The notes under the pieces: generated by a model
What the model saw: only the letters and a program-made list of their open reading frames with translations
What the model was told of the DNA's origin: nothing
Database searches by the model: none
Translations under genes and position numbers: made by a program
Assembly: GCF_014648195.1 (NCBI RefSeq)
Contig: NZ_BMQQ01000008.1
Span: 118,008-182,007, forward strand
Source of the DNA: Streptomyces purpureus
GTDB taxonomy: Bacteria > Actinomycetota > Actinomycetes > Streptomycetales > Streptomycetaceae
Direction: 5' to 3'
DNA length: 64,000 nucleotides
In this document: piece after piece, positions 47,106 through 60,086 of the stretch
How positions within the stretch are numbered: the first letter of the stretch is position 1
How the letters are laid out: each line of letters opens with the position of its first letter

Positions 47106-47139
47106 TTCGGCGTATCCGGGGACGCGGGCGGTGGCTGTC

Positions 47140-47167
47140 TTGCGTCCGCTCCGGGGCGGAGTATGGT
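47140..47167 (+). promoter_or_regulatory. Candidate upstream promoter for rpoBC
   Basis: TTGCGT (47140-47145), 16-nt spacer, TATGGT (47162-47167), about 400 nt ahead of rpoB. Confidence 0.5.
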
Positions 47168-47359
47168 GATCTTCGCCGTGCGCCCCGCCAGCCGGGGGGC
47201 CTTGACGAACCGCACGCAGCGCGCAATTCTCAGGACGCGTCGTCACAACGATCCGTATCCGAGGCATGGATCGACGACCGAACGGGCAGTATCGATGTGC
47301 GCCTCACGGCGCGAGGTACCGCGGAGTTGAGAACAACGAGGGTCTTGAGGATCTCGCCC

Positions 47360-47388
47360 TGGACATCAGTGGGCCAAGTGGCTACACT
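47360..47388 (+). promoter_or_regulatory. Candidate main rpoBC promoter
   Basis: TGGACA (47360-47365), 17-nt spacer, TACACT (47383-47388): close to the housekeeping consensus. The predicted leader to the rpoB start is about 175 nt and contains a bulged hairpin at 47412-47436. No gene is seen in 47027-47569. Confidence 0.65.
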
Positions 47389-47569
47389 GACCCTTTGCGC
47401 TGCCTGTTAGCTGCCCCCTGCCCGTCACCAGGGGCATCCCCTCGCAAGAGCATCGTTGGCCGAACGGCCCTGACCTGGTCTTTTGATCAAAATCAGGAAC
47501 GTTTGTCTCCGTGCCCCGCAAGGGACCGGTACGCGCGTAGTGAGTCCGAGCCCTCGGAAGGACCCCCTC

Positions 47570-50500
47570 TTGGCCGCCTCGCGCAACGCCTCGACCAATA
47601 CGAACAACGGCGCCAGCACCGCCCCGCTGCGCATCTCCTTTGCAAAGATCAAGGAGCCCCTCGAGGTTCCGAACCTCCTCGCGCTGCAGACCGAGAGCTT
47701 TGACTGGCTGCTCGGAAACGCCGCCTGGAAGGCTCGTGTCGAGGCAGCTCTTGAGTCGGGACAGGACGTCCCCAGGAAGTCCGGTCTGGAGGAGATCTTC
47801 GAGGAGATCTCTCCGATCGAGGACTTCTCCGGGTCGATGTCGCTGACCTTCCGCGACCACCGCTTCGAGCCGCCGAAGAACTCCATCGACGAGTGCAAGG
47901 ACCGTGACTTCACGTACGGCGCCCCGCTCTTCGTGACCGCCGAGTTCACCAACAACGAGACCGGCGAGATCAAGTCCCAGACGGTCTTCATGGGCGACTT
48001 CCCGCTCATGACGAACAAGGGCACCTTCGTCATCAACGGCACCGAGCGTGTCGTCGTGTCGCAGCTTGTCCGCTCGCCGGGTGTCTACTTCGACTCCTCC
48101 ATCGACAAGACGTCCGACAAGGACATCTTCTCCGCCAAGATCATCCCGTCCCGGGGTGCCTGGCTGGAGATGGAGATCGACAAGCGCGACATGGTCGGTG
48201 TCCGTATCGACCGCAAGCGCAAGCAGTCCGTCACCGTCCTCCTCAAGGCGCTCGGCTGGACCACCGAGCAGATCCTGCAGGAGTTCGGCGAGTACGAGTC
48301 CATGCGCGCCACCCTGGAGAAGGACCACACCCAGGGCCAGGACGACGCGCTGCTCGACATCTACCGCAAGCTGCGTCCGGGCGAGCCCCCGACGCGCGAG
48401 GCCGCTCAGACGCTGCTCGAGAACCTCTACTTCAACCCCAAGCGCTACGACCTCGCGAAGGTCGGCCGCTACAAGGTGAACAAGAAGCTCGGCGCCGACG
48501 AGCCGCTGGACGCGGGTGTCCTCACCACCGACGACATCATCGCGACCATCAAGTACCTGGTGAAGCTCCACGCGGGCGAGACCGAGACGGTCGGCGAGAA
48601 CGGTTCGCAGATCGTCGTCGAGACCGACGACATCGACCACTTCGGCAACCGTCGTCTGCGTAACGTCGGCGAGCTCATCCAGAACCAGGTCCGTACGGGT
48701 CTGGCTCGTATGGAGCGCGTCGTGCGTGAGCGCATGACCACCCAGGACGTCGAGGCGATCACGCCGCAGACCCTGATCAACATCCGGCCGGTCGTCGCCT
48801 CCATCAAGGAGTTCTTCGGCACCAGCCAGCTGTCGCAGTTCATGGACCAGAACAACCCGCTGTCGGGTCTGACGCACAAGCGTCGTCTCTCGGCGCTGGG
48901 TCCCGGTGGTCTGTCCCGTGAGCGGGCCGGCTTCGAGGTCCGAGACGTGCACCCGTCCCACTACGGACGTATGTGCCCGATCGAGACCCCCGAAGGCCCG
49001 AACATCGGTCTGATCGGTTCGCTCGCCTCGTACGGCCGCGTCAACGCGTTCGGCTTCGTCGAGACGCCGTACCGCAAGGTCGTCGAGGGCCAGGTCACCG
49101 ACGAGGTCGACTACCTGACCGCCGACGAGGAGGACCGCTTCGTCATCGCGCAGGCCAACGCCGCGCTGGGCGACGACATGCAGTTCACCGAGGCCCGTGT
49201 CCTGGTCCGCCGCCGTGGCGGCGAGGTCGACTACGTCTCCCCGTCGGACGTGGACTACATGGACGTCTCGCCGCGCCAGATGGTGTCGGTCGCGACCGCC
49301 ATGATCCCGTTCCTCGAGCACGACGACGCCAACCGTGCCCTCATGGGCGCGAACATGATGCGTCAGGCGGTGCCGCTGATTAAGTCGGAGGCCCCGCTCG
49401 TCGGTACGGGCATGGAGTACCGCTGTGCCACCGACGCCGGTGACGTGATCAAGGCCGAGAAGGACGGTGTGATCCAGGAGGTTTCGGCCGACTACATCAC
49501 CGTCGCCAACGACGACGGCACGTACACCACGTACCGCGTCGCGAAGTTCTCCCGCTCGAACCAGGGCACCTCGGTCAACCAGAAGGTCGTCGTCTCCGAG
49601 GGCGACCGGGTCATCGAGGGCCAGGTCCTCGCCGACGGTCCGGCCACCGAGAACGGTGAGATGGCGCTCGGCAAGAACCTGCTTGTGGCGTTCATGCCGT
49701 GGGAGGGTCACAACTACGAGGACGCGATCATCCTGTCGCAGCGCCTCGTGCAGGACGACGTCCTCTCCTCGATCCACATCGAGGAGCACGAGGCCGACGC
49801 CCGTGACACCAAGCTCGGCCCCGAGGAGATCACCCGGGACATCCCGAACGTCTCCGAGGAGGTCCTCGCGGACCTCGACGAGCGCGGCATCATCCGGATC
49901 GGTGCCGAGGTCGTCGCCGGCGACATCCTGGTCGGCAAGGTCACGCCCAAGGGCGAGACCGAGCTGACCCCGGAGGAGCGCCTGCTCCGCGCGATCTTCG
50001 GTGAGAAGGCCCGTGAGGTCCGTGACACCTCGCTGAAGGTGCCGCACGGCGAGACCGGCAAGGTCATCGGCGTCCGCGTCTTCGACCGCGAGGAGGGCGA
50101 CGAGCTTCCCCCGGGCGTGAACCAGCTGGTCCGCGTCTACGTCGCTCAGAAGCGCAAGATCACCGACGGTGACAAGCTCGCCGGCCGTCACGGCAACAAG
50201 GGTGTCATCTCCAAGATCCTCCCGATCGAGGACATGCCGTTCCTCGAGGACGGCACCCCGGTCGACATCATCCTCAACCCGCTGGGTGTCCCGTCCCGAA
50301 TGAACCCGGGACAGGTCCTGGAGATCCACCTCGGCTGGCTCGCCAGCCGCGGCTGGGACGTCTCCGGCCTCGCCGACGAGTGGGCCCAGCGCCTGCAGGT
50401 CATCGGCGCCGACCAGGTCGCCCCCGGCACCAACGTCGCGACCCCGGTCTTCGACGGTGCGCGTGAGGACGAGCTGGCGGGTCTGCTCCAGCACACCATC

Positions 50501-51052
50501 CCGAACCGCGACGGCGAGCGCATGGTGCTCCCGTCCGGCAAGGCGCGCCTGTTCGACGGCCGCTCCGGCGAACCGTTCCCGGACCCGATCTCGGTCGGGT
50601 ACATGTACATCCTCAAGCTCCACCACCTGGTCGACGACAAGCTGCACGCCCGGTCGACCGGTCCGTACTCGATGATCACCCAGCAGCCGCTGGGTGGTAA
50701 GGCCCAGTTCGGTGGCCAGCGCTTCGGTGAGATGGAGGTGTGGGCGCTCGAGGCTTACGGCGCCGCATACGCCCTCCAGGAGCTGCTGACCATCAAGTCC
50801 GACGACGTCACCGGCCGCGTGAAGGTCTACGAGGCCATCGTCAAGGGCGAGAACATCCCTGAGCCCGGCATCCCCGAGTCCTTCAAGGTGCTCATCAAGG
50901 AGATGCAGTCCCTGTGCCTCAACGTGGAGGTGCTGTCCTCGGACGGCATGTCCATCGAGATGCGCGACACCGACGAGGACGTCTTCCGCGCAGCGGAGGA
51001 GCTCGGTATCGACCTGTCCCGGCGCGAGCCGAGCAGCGTCGAAGAGGTCTGA
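47570..51052 (+). CDS. rpoB: DNA-directed RNA polymerase subunit beta
   Basis: 1160 residues from TTG 47570, which gives the LAASRNAS... start I recall for Streptomyces RpoB and has GGAAGGA 7 nt upstream; GTG 47540 is an in-frame alternative. The rifampicin region near residue 416-450 reads [30 protein letters not shown], the sensitive wild-type form by eye. [25 protein letters not shown] and the C-terminal clamp are intact. Lies 97 nt before rpoC. Confidence 0.97.
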   Translation: MAASRNASTNTNNGASTAPLRISFAKIKEPLEVPNLLALQTESFDWLLGNAAWKARVEAALESGQDVPRKSGLEEIFEEISPIEDFSGSMSLTFRDHRFEPPKNSIDECKDRDFTYGAPLFVTAEFTNNETGEIKSQTVFMGDFPLMTNKGTFVINGTERVVVSQLVRSPGVYFDSSIDKTSDKDIFSAKIIPSRGAWLEMEIDKRDMVGVRIDRKRKQSVTVLLKALGWTTEQILQEFGEYESMRATLEKDHTQGQDDALLDIYRKLRPGEPPTREAAQTLLENLYFNPKRYDLAKVGRYKVNKKLGADEPLDAGVLTTDDIIATIKYLVKLHAGETETVGENGSQIVVETDDIDHFGNRRLRNVGELIQNQVRTGLARMERVVRERMTTQDVEAITPQTLINIRPVVASIKEFFGTSQLSQFMDQNNPLSGLTHKRRLSALGPGGLSRERAGFEVRDVHPSHYGRMCPIETPEGPNIGLIGSLASYGRVNAFGFVETPYRKVVEGQVTDEVDYLTADEEDRFVIAQANAALGDDMQFTEARVLVRRRGGEVDYVSPSDVDYMDVSPRQMVSVATAMIPFLEHDDANRALMGANMMRQAVPLIKSEAPLVGTGMEYRCATDAGDVIKAEKDGVIQEVSADYITVANDDGTYTTYRVAKFSRSNQGTSVNQKVVVSEGDRVIEGQVLADGPATENGEMALGKNLLVAFMPWEGHNYEDAIILSQRLVQDDVLSSIHIEEHEADARDTKLGPEEITRDIPNVSEEVLADLDERGIIRIGAEVVAGDILVGKVTPKGETELTPEERLLRAIFGEKAREVRDTSLKVPHGETGKVIGVRVFDREEGDELPPGVNQLVRVYVAQKRKITDGDKLAGRHGNKGVISKILPIEDMPFLEDGTPVDIILNPLGVPSRMNPGQVLEIHLGWLASRGWDVSGLADEWAQRLQVIGADQVAPGTNVATPVFDGAREDELAGLLQHTIPNRDGERMVLPSGKARLFDGRSGEPFPDPISVGYMYILKLHHLVDDKLHARSTGPYSMITQQPLGGKAQFGGQRFGEMEVWALEAYGAAYALQELLTIKSDDVTGRVKVYEAIVKGENIPEPGIPESFKVLIKEMQSLCLNVEVLSSDGMSIEMRDTDEDVFRAAEELGIDLSRREPSSVEEV

Positions 51053-51060
51053 CGGGAGTC

Positions 51061-51092
51061 CGGTGGGGGGCTTGGCAACGAGCCCCCCGCCG
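51061..51092 (+). other. Intercistronic stem-loop between rpoB and rpoC
   Basis: 12-bp stem with one wobble (51061-51072 with 51081-51092) and 8-nt loop, no T run. Probably a processing or stability element rather than a terminator. Confidence 0.6.
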
Positions 51093-51149
51093 ACCCCGGG
51101 ACCCCCATCAGACCATTTGAGACTCAACCCTGAGAGGGATTGACGCATA

Positions 51150-55049
<3,900 letters not shown>

Positions 55050-55065
55050 GCGAGCAGTAGCTTGA

Positions 55066-55107
55066 CCGAAGGGCGGTCACCCCGGTTCCGGGGTGGCCGC
55101 CCTTCGG
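55066..55107. terminator. Terminator between rpoC and the phage-tail module
   Basis: 18-bp stem with one wobble (55066-55083 with 55090-55107), 6-nt loop. It ends rpoC and also lies right after the last minus-strand phage-like gene (ends 55112), so it may serve both directions. Confidence 0.88.
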
Positions 55108-55111
55108 CGTG

Positions 55112-55375
55112 TCAGCGGCCGGCGGCCTGCCAGAGCGCGACCATCAGGCCGGCGCTCGCCACCAGCGCGGTGACGCTGGCCAGCGGCCAGCGCGAGCGCT
55201 CCAGGGCGTCGAGGCGGACCTCGTGGTCGGCGAGCTGTTTGTCGGTCTGGTCGCTGCGCTGCACGAGCAGCGCGAGCTGGCCGTCGACCCGGGCGAACCC
55301 GGCCTCCAGCGTGCCGCGCAGCCGTTCCAGTTCCAGCGCGACGGTGACCGGGTCGCCCGGATCAGACTCGGTCAT
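55112..55375 (-). CDS. XhlA-like coiled-coil protein with C-terminal membrane segment
   Basis: 87 residues: a heptad-rich hydrophilic part (LELERLRGTLEAGFARVDGQLALLVQRSDQTDKQLADHEVRLDALE) followed by one C-terminal membrane segment (about 66-84). This layout is shared by XhlA-type haemolysin/holin accessory proteins of phages. Overlaps the holin gene by 14 nt; last gene of the module. Confidence 0.7.
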   Translation of the reverse strand: MTESDPGDPVTVALELERLRGTLEAGFARVDGQLALLVQRSDQTDKQLADHEVRLDALERSRWPLASVTALVASAGLMVALWQAAGR

Positions 55376-55616
55376 CCGCGGCTCCCGGGGACGTGGCGGC
55401 GGACGGGTCCTCGCTGCGGAGCCAGGACGGCAGCAGTCGCTGCACCACCGGCAGGGCCATCACACGGGTCAGCGCGCCCGCGACGGCGAGCGACCCGGCG
55501 ACCCAGGGAAGGCTGGCCGGGATCCCGGACGCGTCGACGACGGCCGGCAGGACGACCGCGATGGCGACCGCGGTCTGGAGGATGGTGCGGGCCGTGCGCT
55601 TGGCGGCATCGGACAT
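55362..55616 (-). CDS. Putative phage holin
   Basis: 84 residues with two hydrophobic segments (about 10-30 and 38-56) and a charged tail ending EDPSAATSPGAADD. Size, topology and place directly after the endolysin gene fit an actinophage holin that would permeabilise the membrane. The family is not confirmed by a search. Confidence 0.7.
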   Translation of the reverse strand: MSDAAKRTARTILQTAVAIAVVLPAVVDASGIPASLPWVAGSLAVAGALTRVMALPVVQRLLPSWLRSEDPSAATSPGAADDRV

Positions 55617-55626
55617 GGCGGGCTCC

Positions 55627-56556
55627 TTAGCGGGTGTACGGGACCTTGAGGGCGTTCCAGGAGGCAGGACCGGGGATGCCGTCGGCGTCGGCGCCGCGGA
55701 AGCCGAGCTTGCGCTGCCACTTGGCGTAGCTGCGCCTGTCGGCGTCGGTCCAGCGGGGGCCGGGCCCGACGTCGTACGCCGAGCAGCCCTCGGCGACCAG
55801 CCGGCGGCCCATCGCGGTGATCACCGGGGAGCTGGTGGCGCCGGTGACGAAGTCGCGGCCGGGAAACGGCTGGTAGCGGGGGGTTTCCCGGGCCTGCGGC
55901 GCGGTGCCGGCCGGCGTGGTCTTGGTGTGCTGGGTGGGGGCGGCGGCGAGGCGCTCGGCGATCCGGGTGCGCATCGAGGGCATGGTGAAGCCGCGCGGGT
56001 CGCTCTTGTGGTCGGACCACTCCAGATGGCCGATGACGGACTTGGCGCCCCAGCCGTGGGCGCGGCAGATCGCCGCCGAGGCCCGCTCGATGGCGTCGAG
56101 CTGGGCGGCCGGCCAGGGGTCGACGCCGTCTCCCTGGTTGACGCACTCGAAGCCGTAGAAGCGGGTGTTGCCGTCGACGGCGCCGGCGCTGCCCTGGTGC
56201 TCGTTGGTGGCCGGCGGCTTCTCGCCGTAGCTCTCGGCGATGACGGCCTTGAGGACGTCCGGGTCGCCGCCGCCCGCGTGGTTGGCGCGGCCGTTGCCGA
56301 CGAGGTAGACGGTGCCGTCCTTGTCGATGACGCCGTGGCAGAGCGGGCCGGGCAGCGCGGTGTAGCCGTTGTAGCAGAGCTCGACCGAAGCCATGGTGCC
56401 GCTGGAGACGGTGTGGTGGATCATCACGCCGTTGACCGGGCCCCAGGCGCCGACGTGGTTGCGGTTGTGGGTGCGCCATTCGCGGTGTTCGACGACGGTG
56501 ACACCTTCGGCGCGTAGCGCGGCGACGATCTGGTCGGCGGTGAGGGGAGTGGCCAT
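55627..56556 (-). CDS. Phage endolysin: N-acetylmuramoyl-L-alanine amidase with peptidoglycan-binding domain
   Basis: 309 residues. Amidase_2/PGRP domain about 20-200, with zinc ligand His in GVMIHHTVSSGTM (His47/48), GPLCHGVIDKDGTVYLVGNGRANHAG, and the second site in KSVIGHLEWSDHKSDPRGF. The C-terminal about 230-309 has AKWQRKLGFRGADADGIPGPASWNALKV, a PG_binding_1 motif. No signal peptide is seen, so export would need the holin. It starts 77 nt downstream of the fibre gene, after a terminator. Confidence 0.9.
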   Translation of the reverse strand: MATPLTADQIVAALRAEGVTVVEHREWRTHNRNHVGAWGPVNGVMIHHTVSSGTMASVELCYNGYTALPGPLCHGVIDKDGTVYLVGNGRANHAGGGDPDVLKAVIAESYGEKPPATNEHQGSAGAVDGNTRFYGFECVNQGDGVDPWPAAQLDAIERASAAICRAHGWGAKSVIGHLEWSDHKSDPRGFTMPSMRTRIAERLAAAPTQHTKTTPAGTAPQARETPRYQPFPGRDFVTGATSSPVITAMGRRLVAEGCSAYDVGPGPRWTDADRRSYAKWQRKLGFRGADADGIPGPASWNALKVPYTR

Positions 56557-56582
56557 AGCAGGCTCCTTTCGGAGAACGAAAA

Positions 56583-56612
56583 CGCCCCGTGCCGGTCGGC
56601 CGGCACGGGGCG
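56583..56612 (-). terminator. Terminator between fibre and endolysin genes
   Basis: Perfect 13-bp stem (56583-56595 with 56600-56612), TCGG loop, followed on the minus strand by TTTTCG. Located 22 nt after the fibre stop. Confidence 0.88.
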
Positions 56613-56633
56613 GTGGTGCGTTGGAGGGAACGG

Positions 56634-58079
56634 TCAGGACAGCGCGGCCCAGATGGCGTTGGAGTCCGGGACCACCGTCGACGGGGTGAACGACGCCGGC
56701 AGCGAGGTCTGCCCGGTGGTGGGCAGGCGGCCGTGGCGGATGAACATGCCGGGCATACGGGCGCTGCCGCCGGGCGTCTCGCCCATGGAGGCGCCGCGCA
56801 TGAACGCCGGTCCGTTGGAGTTCGGGCTCGGCCCGTTGACCACAAGACCCACCCAGTAGTTACCGGGAGCGGCGTTGTACTGGGCGGTCAGCGGCAGGAC
56901 GAACGTCTTGCCCTCGGTCGCGGTGAGAGCGGTGTTCAGCGCCCCCGTCTGGCCGACCTTCACACCGGCGCTGGTGTAGAGACCGGCGAAGGAGGTGGCG
57001 GCGAGGGTGCCGCCGACGTACCCGGGCACGTAGAGGACCACGTTCTTCACGGTGGTGGCCGCGTGCAGCGGGATGCCGATCAGATAGACCCAGCCGTTGA
57101 TGCAGTACTGCACGGAGTTGGCGGACGAGGCCGCCGGGTCGAAGGCCCACCCGGAGAAGCCCATCGACGCGGGCGACCAGGTGCCGGCCGCGGAGACGGA
57201 GTCGACGTAGCCGCGCCGGGCCAGCTGGTTCGCGGTCGCCGGGTTCGCGGCGGTCGAGGGCGGTGTGGCGAACGTCTTGGCGCCGTTCACCGTCTGGTCG
57301 CCGGTGAGCAGCACCGCGGCGTCGGCCGCGACCGCGGAGACGTCGGCGGCGGTCAGCTGGACCGTGCCCGCCTGGCCGTTGACGGTCTTGACCGGGGCCG
57401 CGTTGATGCCCAGGTAGCGCAGGTCACCGGCGGCCGGGGTCAGCGCGCCGAGCTCCGCCGCGGTGAGGTTGACCACGCCGGTGTGCCCGTTGACCGAGGC
57501 GACCGCGCCGCCGGTGGCCGGCAGCTGCGCTGCCGGCACCTTGCCGTCGGGGCCGAGGGCCGCGACACCGCCCGCGACGCCGACCTGGTTCGCGGCGACG
57601 GCCGAGACGTCGGTGGCGGAGAGGGTGATGTCAGGGGTCGTACGTCCGTTGACGGACCGGACCGGACCGGCCGGACCGGCCGGGCCCATCTGGCCGGCGG
57701 GCCCGGGTGGACCGGGGACGGCGACGTAGTGCGGGGTGTTGGGGTCGGCGGGGGCCGAGTCGGCCAGGTCGACCGTCGCCTGGGCGGCCGGCAGGGCGAT
57801 CTGGTACGACCGGATGCGGCCGAGGCCGCCGAGCTTCTCGGTCACCTGGTACGTCCAGTCGACCGGGTTCCAGCCGGGGGCATCGGTGGCAGGCAGCACC
57901 ACGCTGATGCGGCCCTCCCCGTCGAGCCGGGCGACGGTCGGGCCGCCGACGAAGACGTCGGCGGTGGAGTGGGTGAGCAGGGACGGCGGGCGGAACTCGA
58001 CGGATCCGCTCATGGGGGTGCCGTCCGGGGTCAGGTAACGGGCGCTGACACGGACGGTGGGAATGGACGGGGGGAGCAC
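56634..58079 (-). CDS. Phage tail fibre with collagen-like segment
   Basis: 481 residues. The N-terminal about 130 residues form a baseplate/BppU-like domain (VRVSARYLTPDGTPMSGSVEFRPP). Then a Gly-x-y collagen stretch (GPPGPAGQMGPAGPAGP), three repeats of the SVNGxTxxxxL(S/T)AxDVxAV type, and a C-terminal domain of about 190 residues that is the likely receptor-binding tip. Collagen segments and these repeats are trimerising elements common in phage fibres. Confidence 0.82.
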   Translation of the reverse strand: MLPPSIPTVRVSARYLTPDGTPMSGSVEFRPPSLLTHSTADVFVGGPTVARLDGEGRISVVLPATDAPGWNPVDWTYQVTEKLGGLGRIRSYQIALPAAQATVDLADSAPADPNTPHYVAVPGPPGPAGQMGPAGPAGPVRSVNGRTTPDITLSATDVSAVAANQVGVAGGVAALGPDGKVPAAQLPATGGAVASVNGHTGVVNLTAAELGALTPAAGDLRYLGINAAPVKTVNGQAGTVQLTAADVSAVAADAAVLLTGDQTVNGAKTFATPPSTAANPATANQLARRGYVDSVSAAGTWSPASMGFSGWAFDPAASSANSVQYCINGWVYLIGIPLHAATTVKNVVLYVPGYVGGTLAATSFAGLYTSAGVKVGQTGALNTALTATEGKTFVLPLTAQYNAAPGNYWVGLVVNGPSPNSNGPAFMRGASMGETPGGSARMPGMFIRHGRLPTTGQTSLPASFTPSTVVPDSNAIWAALS

Positions 58080-58144
58080 GGAGGGTCTCCTTCACAGGTT
58101 CGGGTGCGGTGCCTGGCCGACGGCGGCGCGGGCTGAAGGGGGAC

Positions 58145-58243
58145 GGGTCCCGCCCCGGCGGACCGGGCCTCGGTCCGGCGGGGTGCCCGGCCACGCGGGT
58201 GCGTGGCCGGGCGAGGGGCGGTGCGGTCCGCGGGGCGGGACCC
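58145..58243. terminator. Nested inverted repeats enclosing a 12-bp hairpin
   Basis: Inner hairpin: 58185-58196 with 58201-58212, GGGT loop, perfect. Outer: 58145-58156 with 58232-58243 plus further pairs (58157-58165 with 58224-58231, one bulge). Lies in the 168-nt gap between two fibre-type genes. Confidence 0.75.
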
Positions 58244-58247
58244 CGGA

Positions 58248-58964
58248 TCAGGACTGGACGCCGTACAGCGCGAGCGGGCGGCAGCGGACCGTGTCGCCCG
58301 CCACCGCGACCTTCGCCTGGACCTCGAAGGTGACCGTCGCGCTGAAGCCGGCCGCCAGTGCCTCCCTGAACTCAAGATCCGCGCCGGGACCGCCCACGGG
58401 CCCCACCTGGACACCGTCGACGAGGAGGCGGACCTCGGCGCCGACGCTGCCCTGGACCGCGATCCGGGCGTACAGCCGCGGGTGCTGGGAGATGGCCGGG
58501 CCGCTGTAGAGCGTGGTCCAGTCGGTGTTGCCGGTGGACTCCCAGCGGGTCTGGTCGACCGGCCGGGGCAGCGGATAGGGGATGTACGGCCGGGCGAGCC
58601 CGCGCTGGGCCGCGTCGTCGGCGACGACGACGTTGCCCCGCCGGTCGAAGATCTGCACCGGCTGGGTCTCCAGTTGGTCGGGGGCGGTGGTCCGCACGGT
58701 CAGGGCGAGCGAGCCGTCGTCCCGGCGGATCATCAGGCCCTGCTGCGGCTTTTCCGGGCCGCGGTCGGGCTGGACCCGGCCCATGTGGATCAGGTCCTCG
58801 CCGTCGGCGGTACGGACCCGCAGCCGGCCGCCGTCACCGATGACGACCTCGCCGTCATTGATCTGGTTGAGGGCCGGTGTGGTGTTGGCGCTGCCCATCA
58901 GCTCCCGGATCTGCCGTTCCAGGGTGCGGATGCGGTCCAGCAGATCGGTGGGGATGATCGCCAA
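58248..58964 (-). CDS. Phage tail/fibre-associated protein
   Basis: 238 residues. An N-terminal coiled helix (LLDRIRTLERQIRELMGS) is followed by an INDGEVVIGDGGRLRVRTADGEDLIHMG beta-strand block typical of phage fibre shafts, and a C-terminal beta-rich domain. A trimeric fibre or baseplate attachment protein is likely. It ends before the nested hairpin. Starts 3 nt after the next upstream gene. Confidence 0.7.
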   Translation of the reverse strand: MAIIPTDLLDRIRTLERQIRELMGSANTTPALNQINDGEVVIGDGGRLRVRTADGEDLIHMGRVQPDRGPEKPQQGLMIRRDDGSLALTVRTTAPDQLETQPVQIFDRRGNVVVADDAAQRGLARPYIPYPLPRPVDQTRWESTGNTDWTTLYSGPAISQHPRLYARIAVQGSVGAEVRLLVDGVQVGPVGGPGADLEFREALAAGFSATVTFEVQAKVAVAGDTVRCRPLALYGVQS

Positions 58965-58967
58965 GGG

Positions 58968-60086
58968 TTACACCCCTTCCAGGTAGAGCGTGGCCGTTTC
59001 CGGCTTGGTGCGCTGCGGAGGATTCACGGCGAGGCCGACGATCCGGTACTGCGTGTCGAGCCCCTCCTGGTGCCACAGGTCCTGGATCCGCAGCCGGATC
59101 CGGGCGCCCAGCAGCGCGGGCGTGATGCGGCCGTCGAGGACGACGGTGAGCTCCGGGATGAGCTCGGGACGGCGCTGGCGCGTCAGCTCGGCCTTGGCCA
59201 GGGACCTCAGGGTGGCCGTGTCCTTGACCCCGCTGTGGTCCGAGGTGCGCTCGAGCCGCGGCCAGCCGCCGATCAGGTCGTCCCGGTCCCATTCCATGAC
59301 CGTCAGCGGCAGCGAGTCCTGCGCCTGGTCGGTGTTGTCCGACTCACCGCGGGCCACCCAGACGTTCGCCTGCACGGTGGAGTCCGTGGGCAGGCTGTAC
59401 GTCAGGATCGAGCCCGGATGGTCCAGGACGATGTCCGACTGGCTGGACTCGATCCGCGGATGGCCCAGCTGGAGCCGCTTGACCCGGCGGCCCTGGCCGT
59501 CGCGGTAGCAGTGGATCCGCCACTCGAAGCCGTCGGCCAGCTGGGCGAGCTTGTCGAGCAGCTCCCTGACCCGGGCCAGCGCGGTGTAGCCGGCCGCGAA
59601 GTCGCGGCGTACGCCGGACATCTCGGCGCCCAGGCTGATGCCGATGTCGCCGCCCTCCTGTTCCTGGGCGTGCGCCACCAGGGAGCGGGCGATGTCGAAC
59701 TGGTCGGCCTGGACGAGCAGCACATCGGCCGAGAGGATCCGGTGGTCCAGGTACGAGTCGAAGGTGCCCGCCTGGAACTGCACGGTCATCCGGCCCTGTT
59801 CGTCGGTGGCGGGGGTGCAGGTCCACAGCACCCCGCCCCACCAGATGTCCCCGTCCCGCTCCAGCCAGACCGCGGTACGGCCGGGCTGCAGAGCCGCCTT
59901 GGCACGCGCGGCGAGGGCCGGCTCGGGCAGCGGGACGGTCGCGGACAGGGATCCCGACTTGCCGATGAAGTCGTCGTACTTGGCCTCCGTGAGCGGCAGG
60001 ACGTCGAGGACCTGGTCGGTACGCAGGTCGCAGAAGATCGCCCGGTAGGCGGGCGTGATGACGGCTCGGCTCATGGGGCCGCTCAC
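58968..60086 (-). CDS. Phage minor tail / baseplate protein (Gp37-like)
   Basis: 372 residues. The opening FCDLRTDQVLDVLPLTEAKYDDFIGKSGSLSATVPLPEP and later GSILTYSLPTDSTVQANVWVARGE resemble the siphophage Gp37-like tail proteins that link distal tail and fibres. GTG 60086 overlaps the upstream stop by 4 nt; ATG 60074 is a four-codon-shorter alternative. Confidence 0.7.
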   Translation of the reverse strand: MSGPMSRAVITPAYRAIFCDLRTDQVLDVLPLTEAKYDDFIGKSGSLSATVPLPEPALAARAKAALQPGRTAVWLERDGDIWWGGVLWTCTPATDEQGRMTVQFQAGTFDSYLDHRILSADVLLVQADQFDIARSLVAHAQEQEGGDIGISLGAEMSGVRRDFAAGYTALARVRELLDKLAQLADGFEWRIHCYRDGQGRRVKRLQLGHPRIESSQSDIVLDHPGSILTYSLPTDSTVQANVWVARGESDNTDQAQDSLPLTVMEWDRDDLIGGWPRLERTSDHSGVKDTATLRSLAKAELTRQRRPELIPELTVVLDGRITPALLGARIRLRIQDLWHQEGLDTQYRIVGLAVNPPQRTKPETATLYLEGV

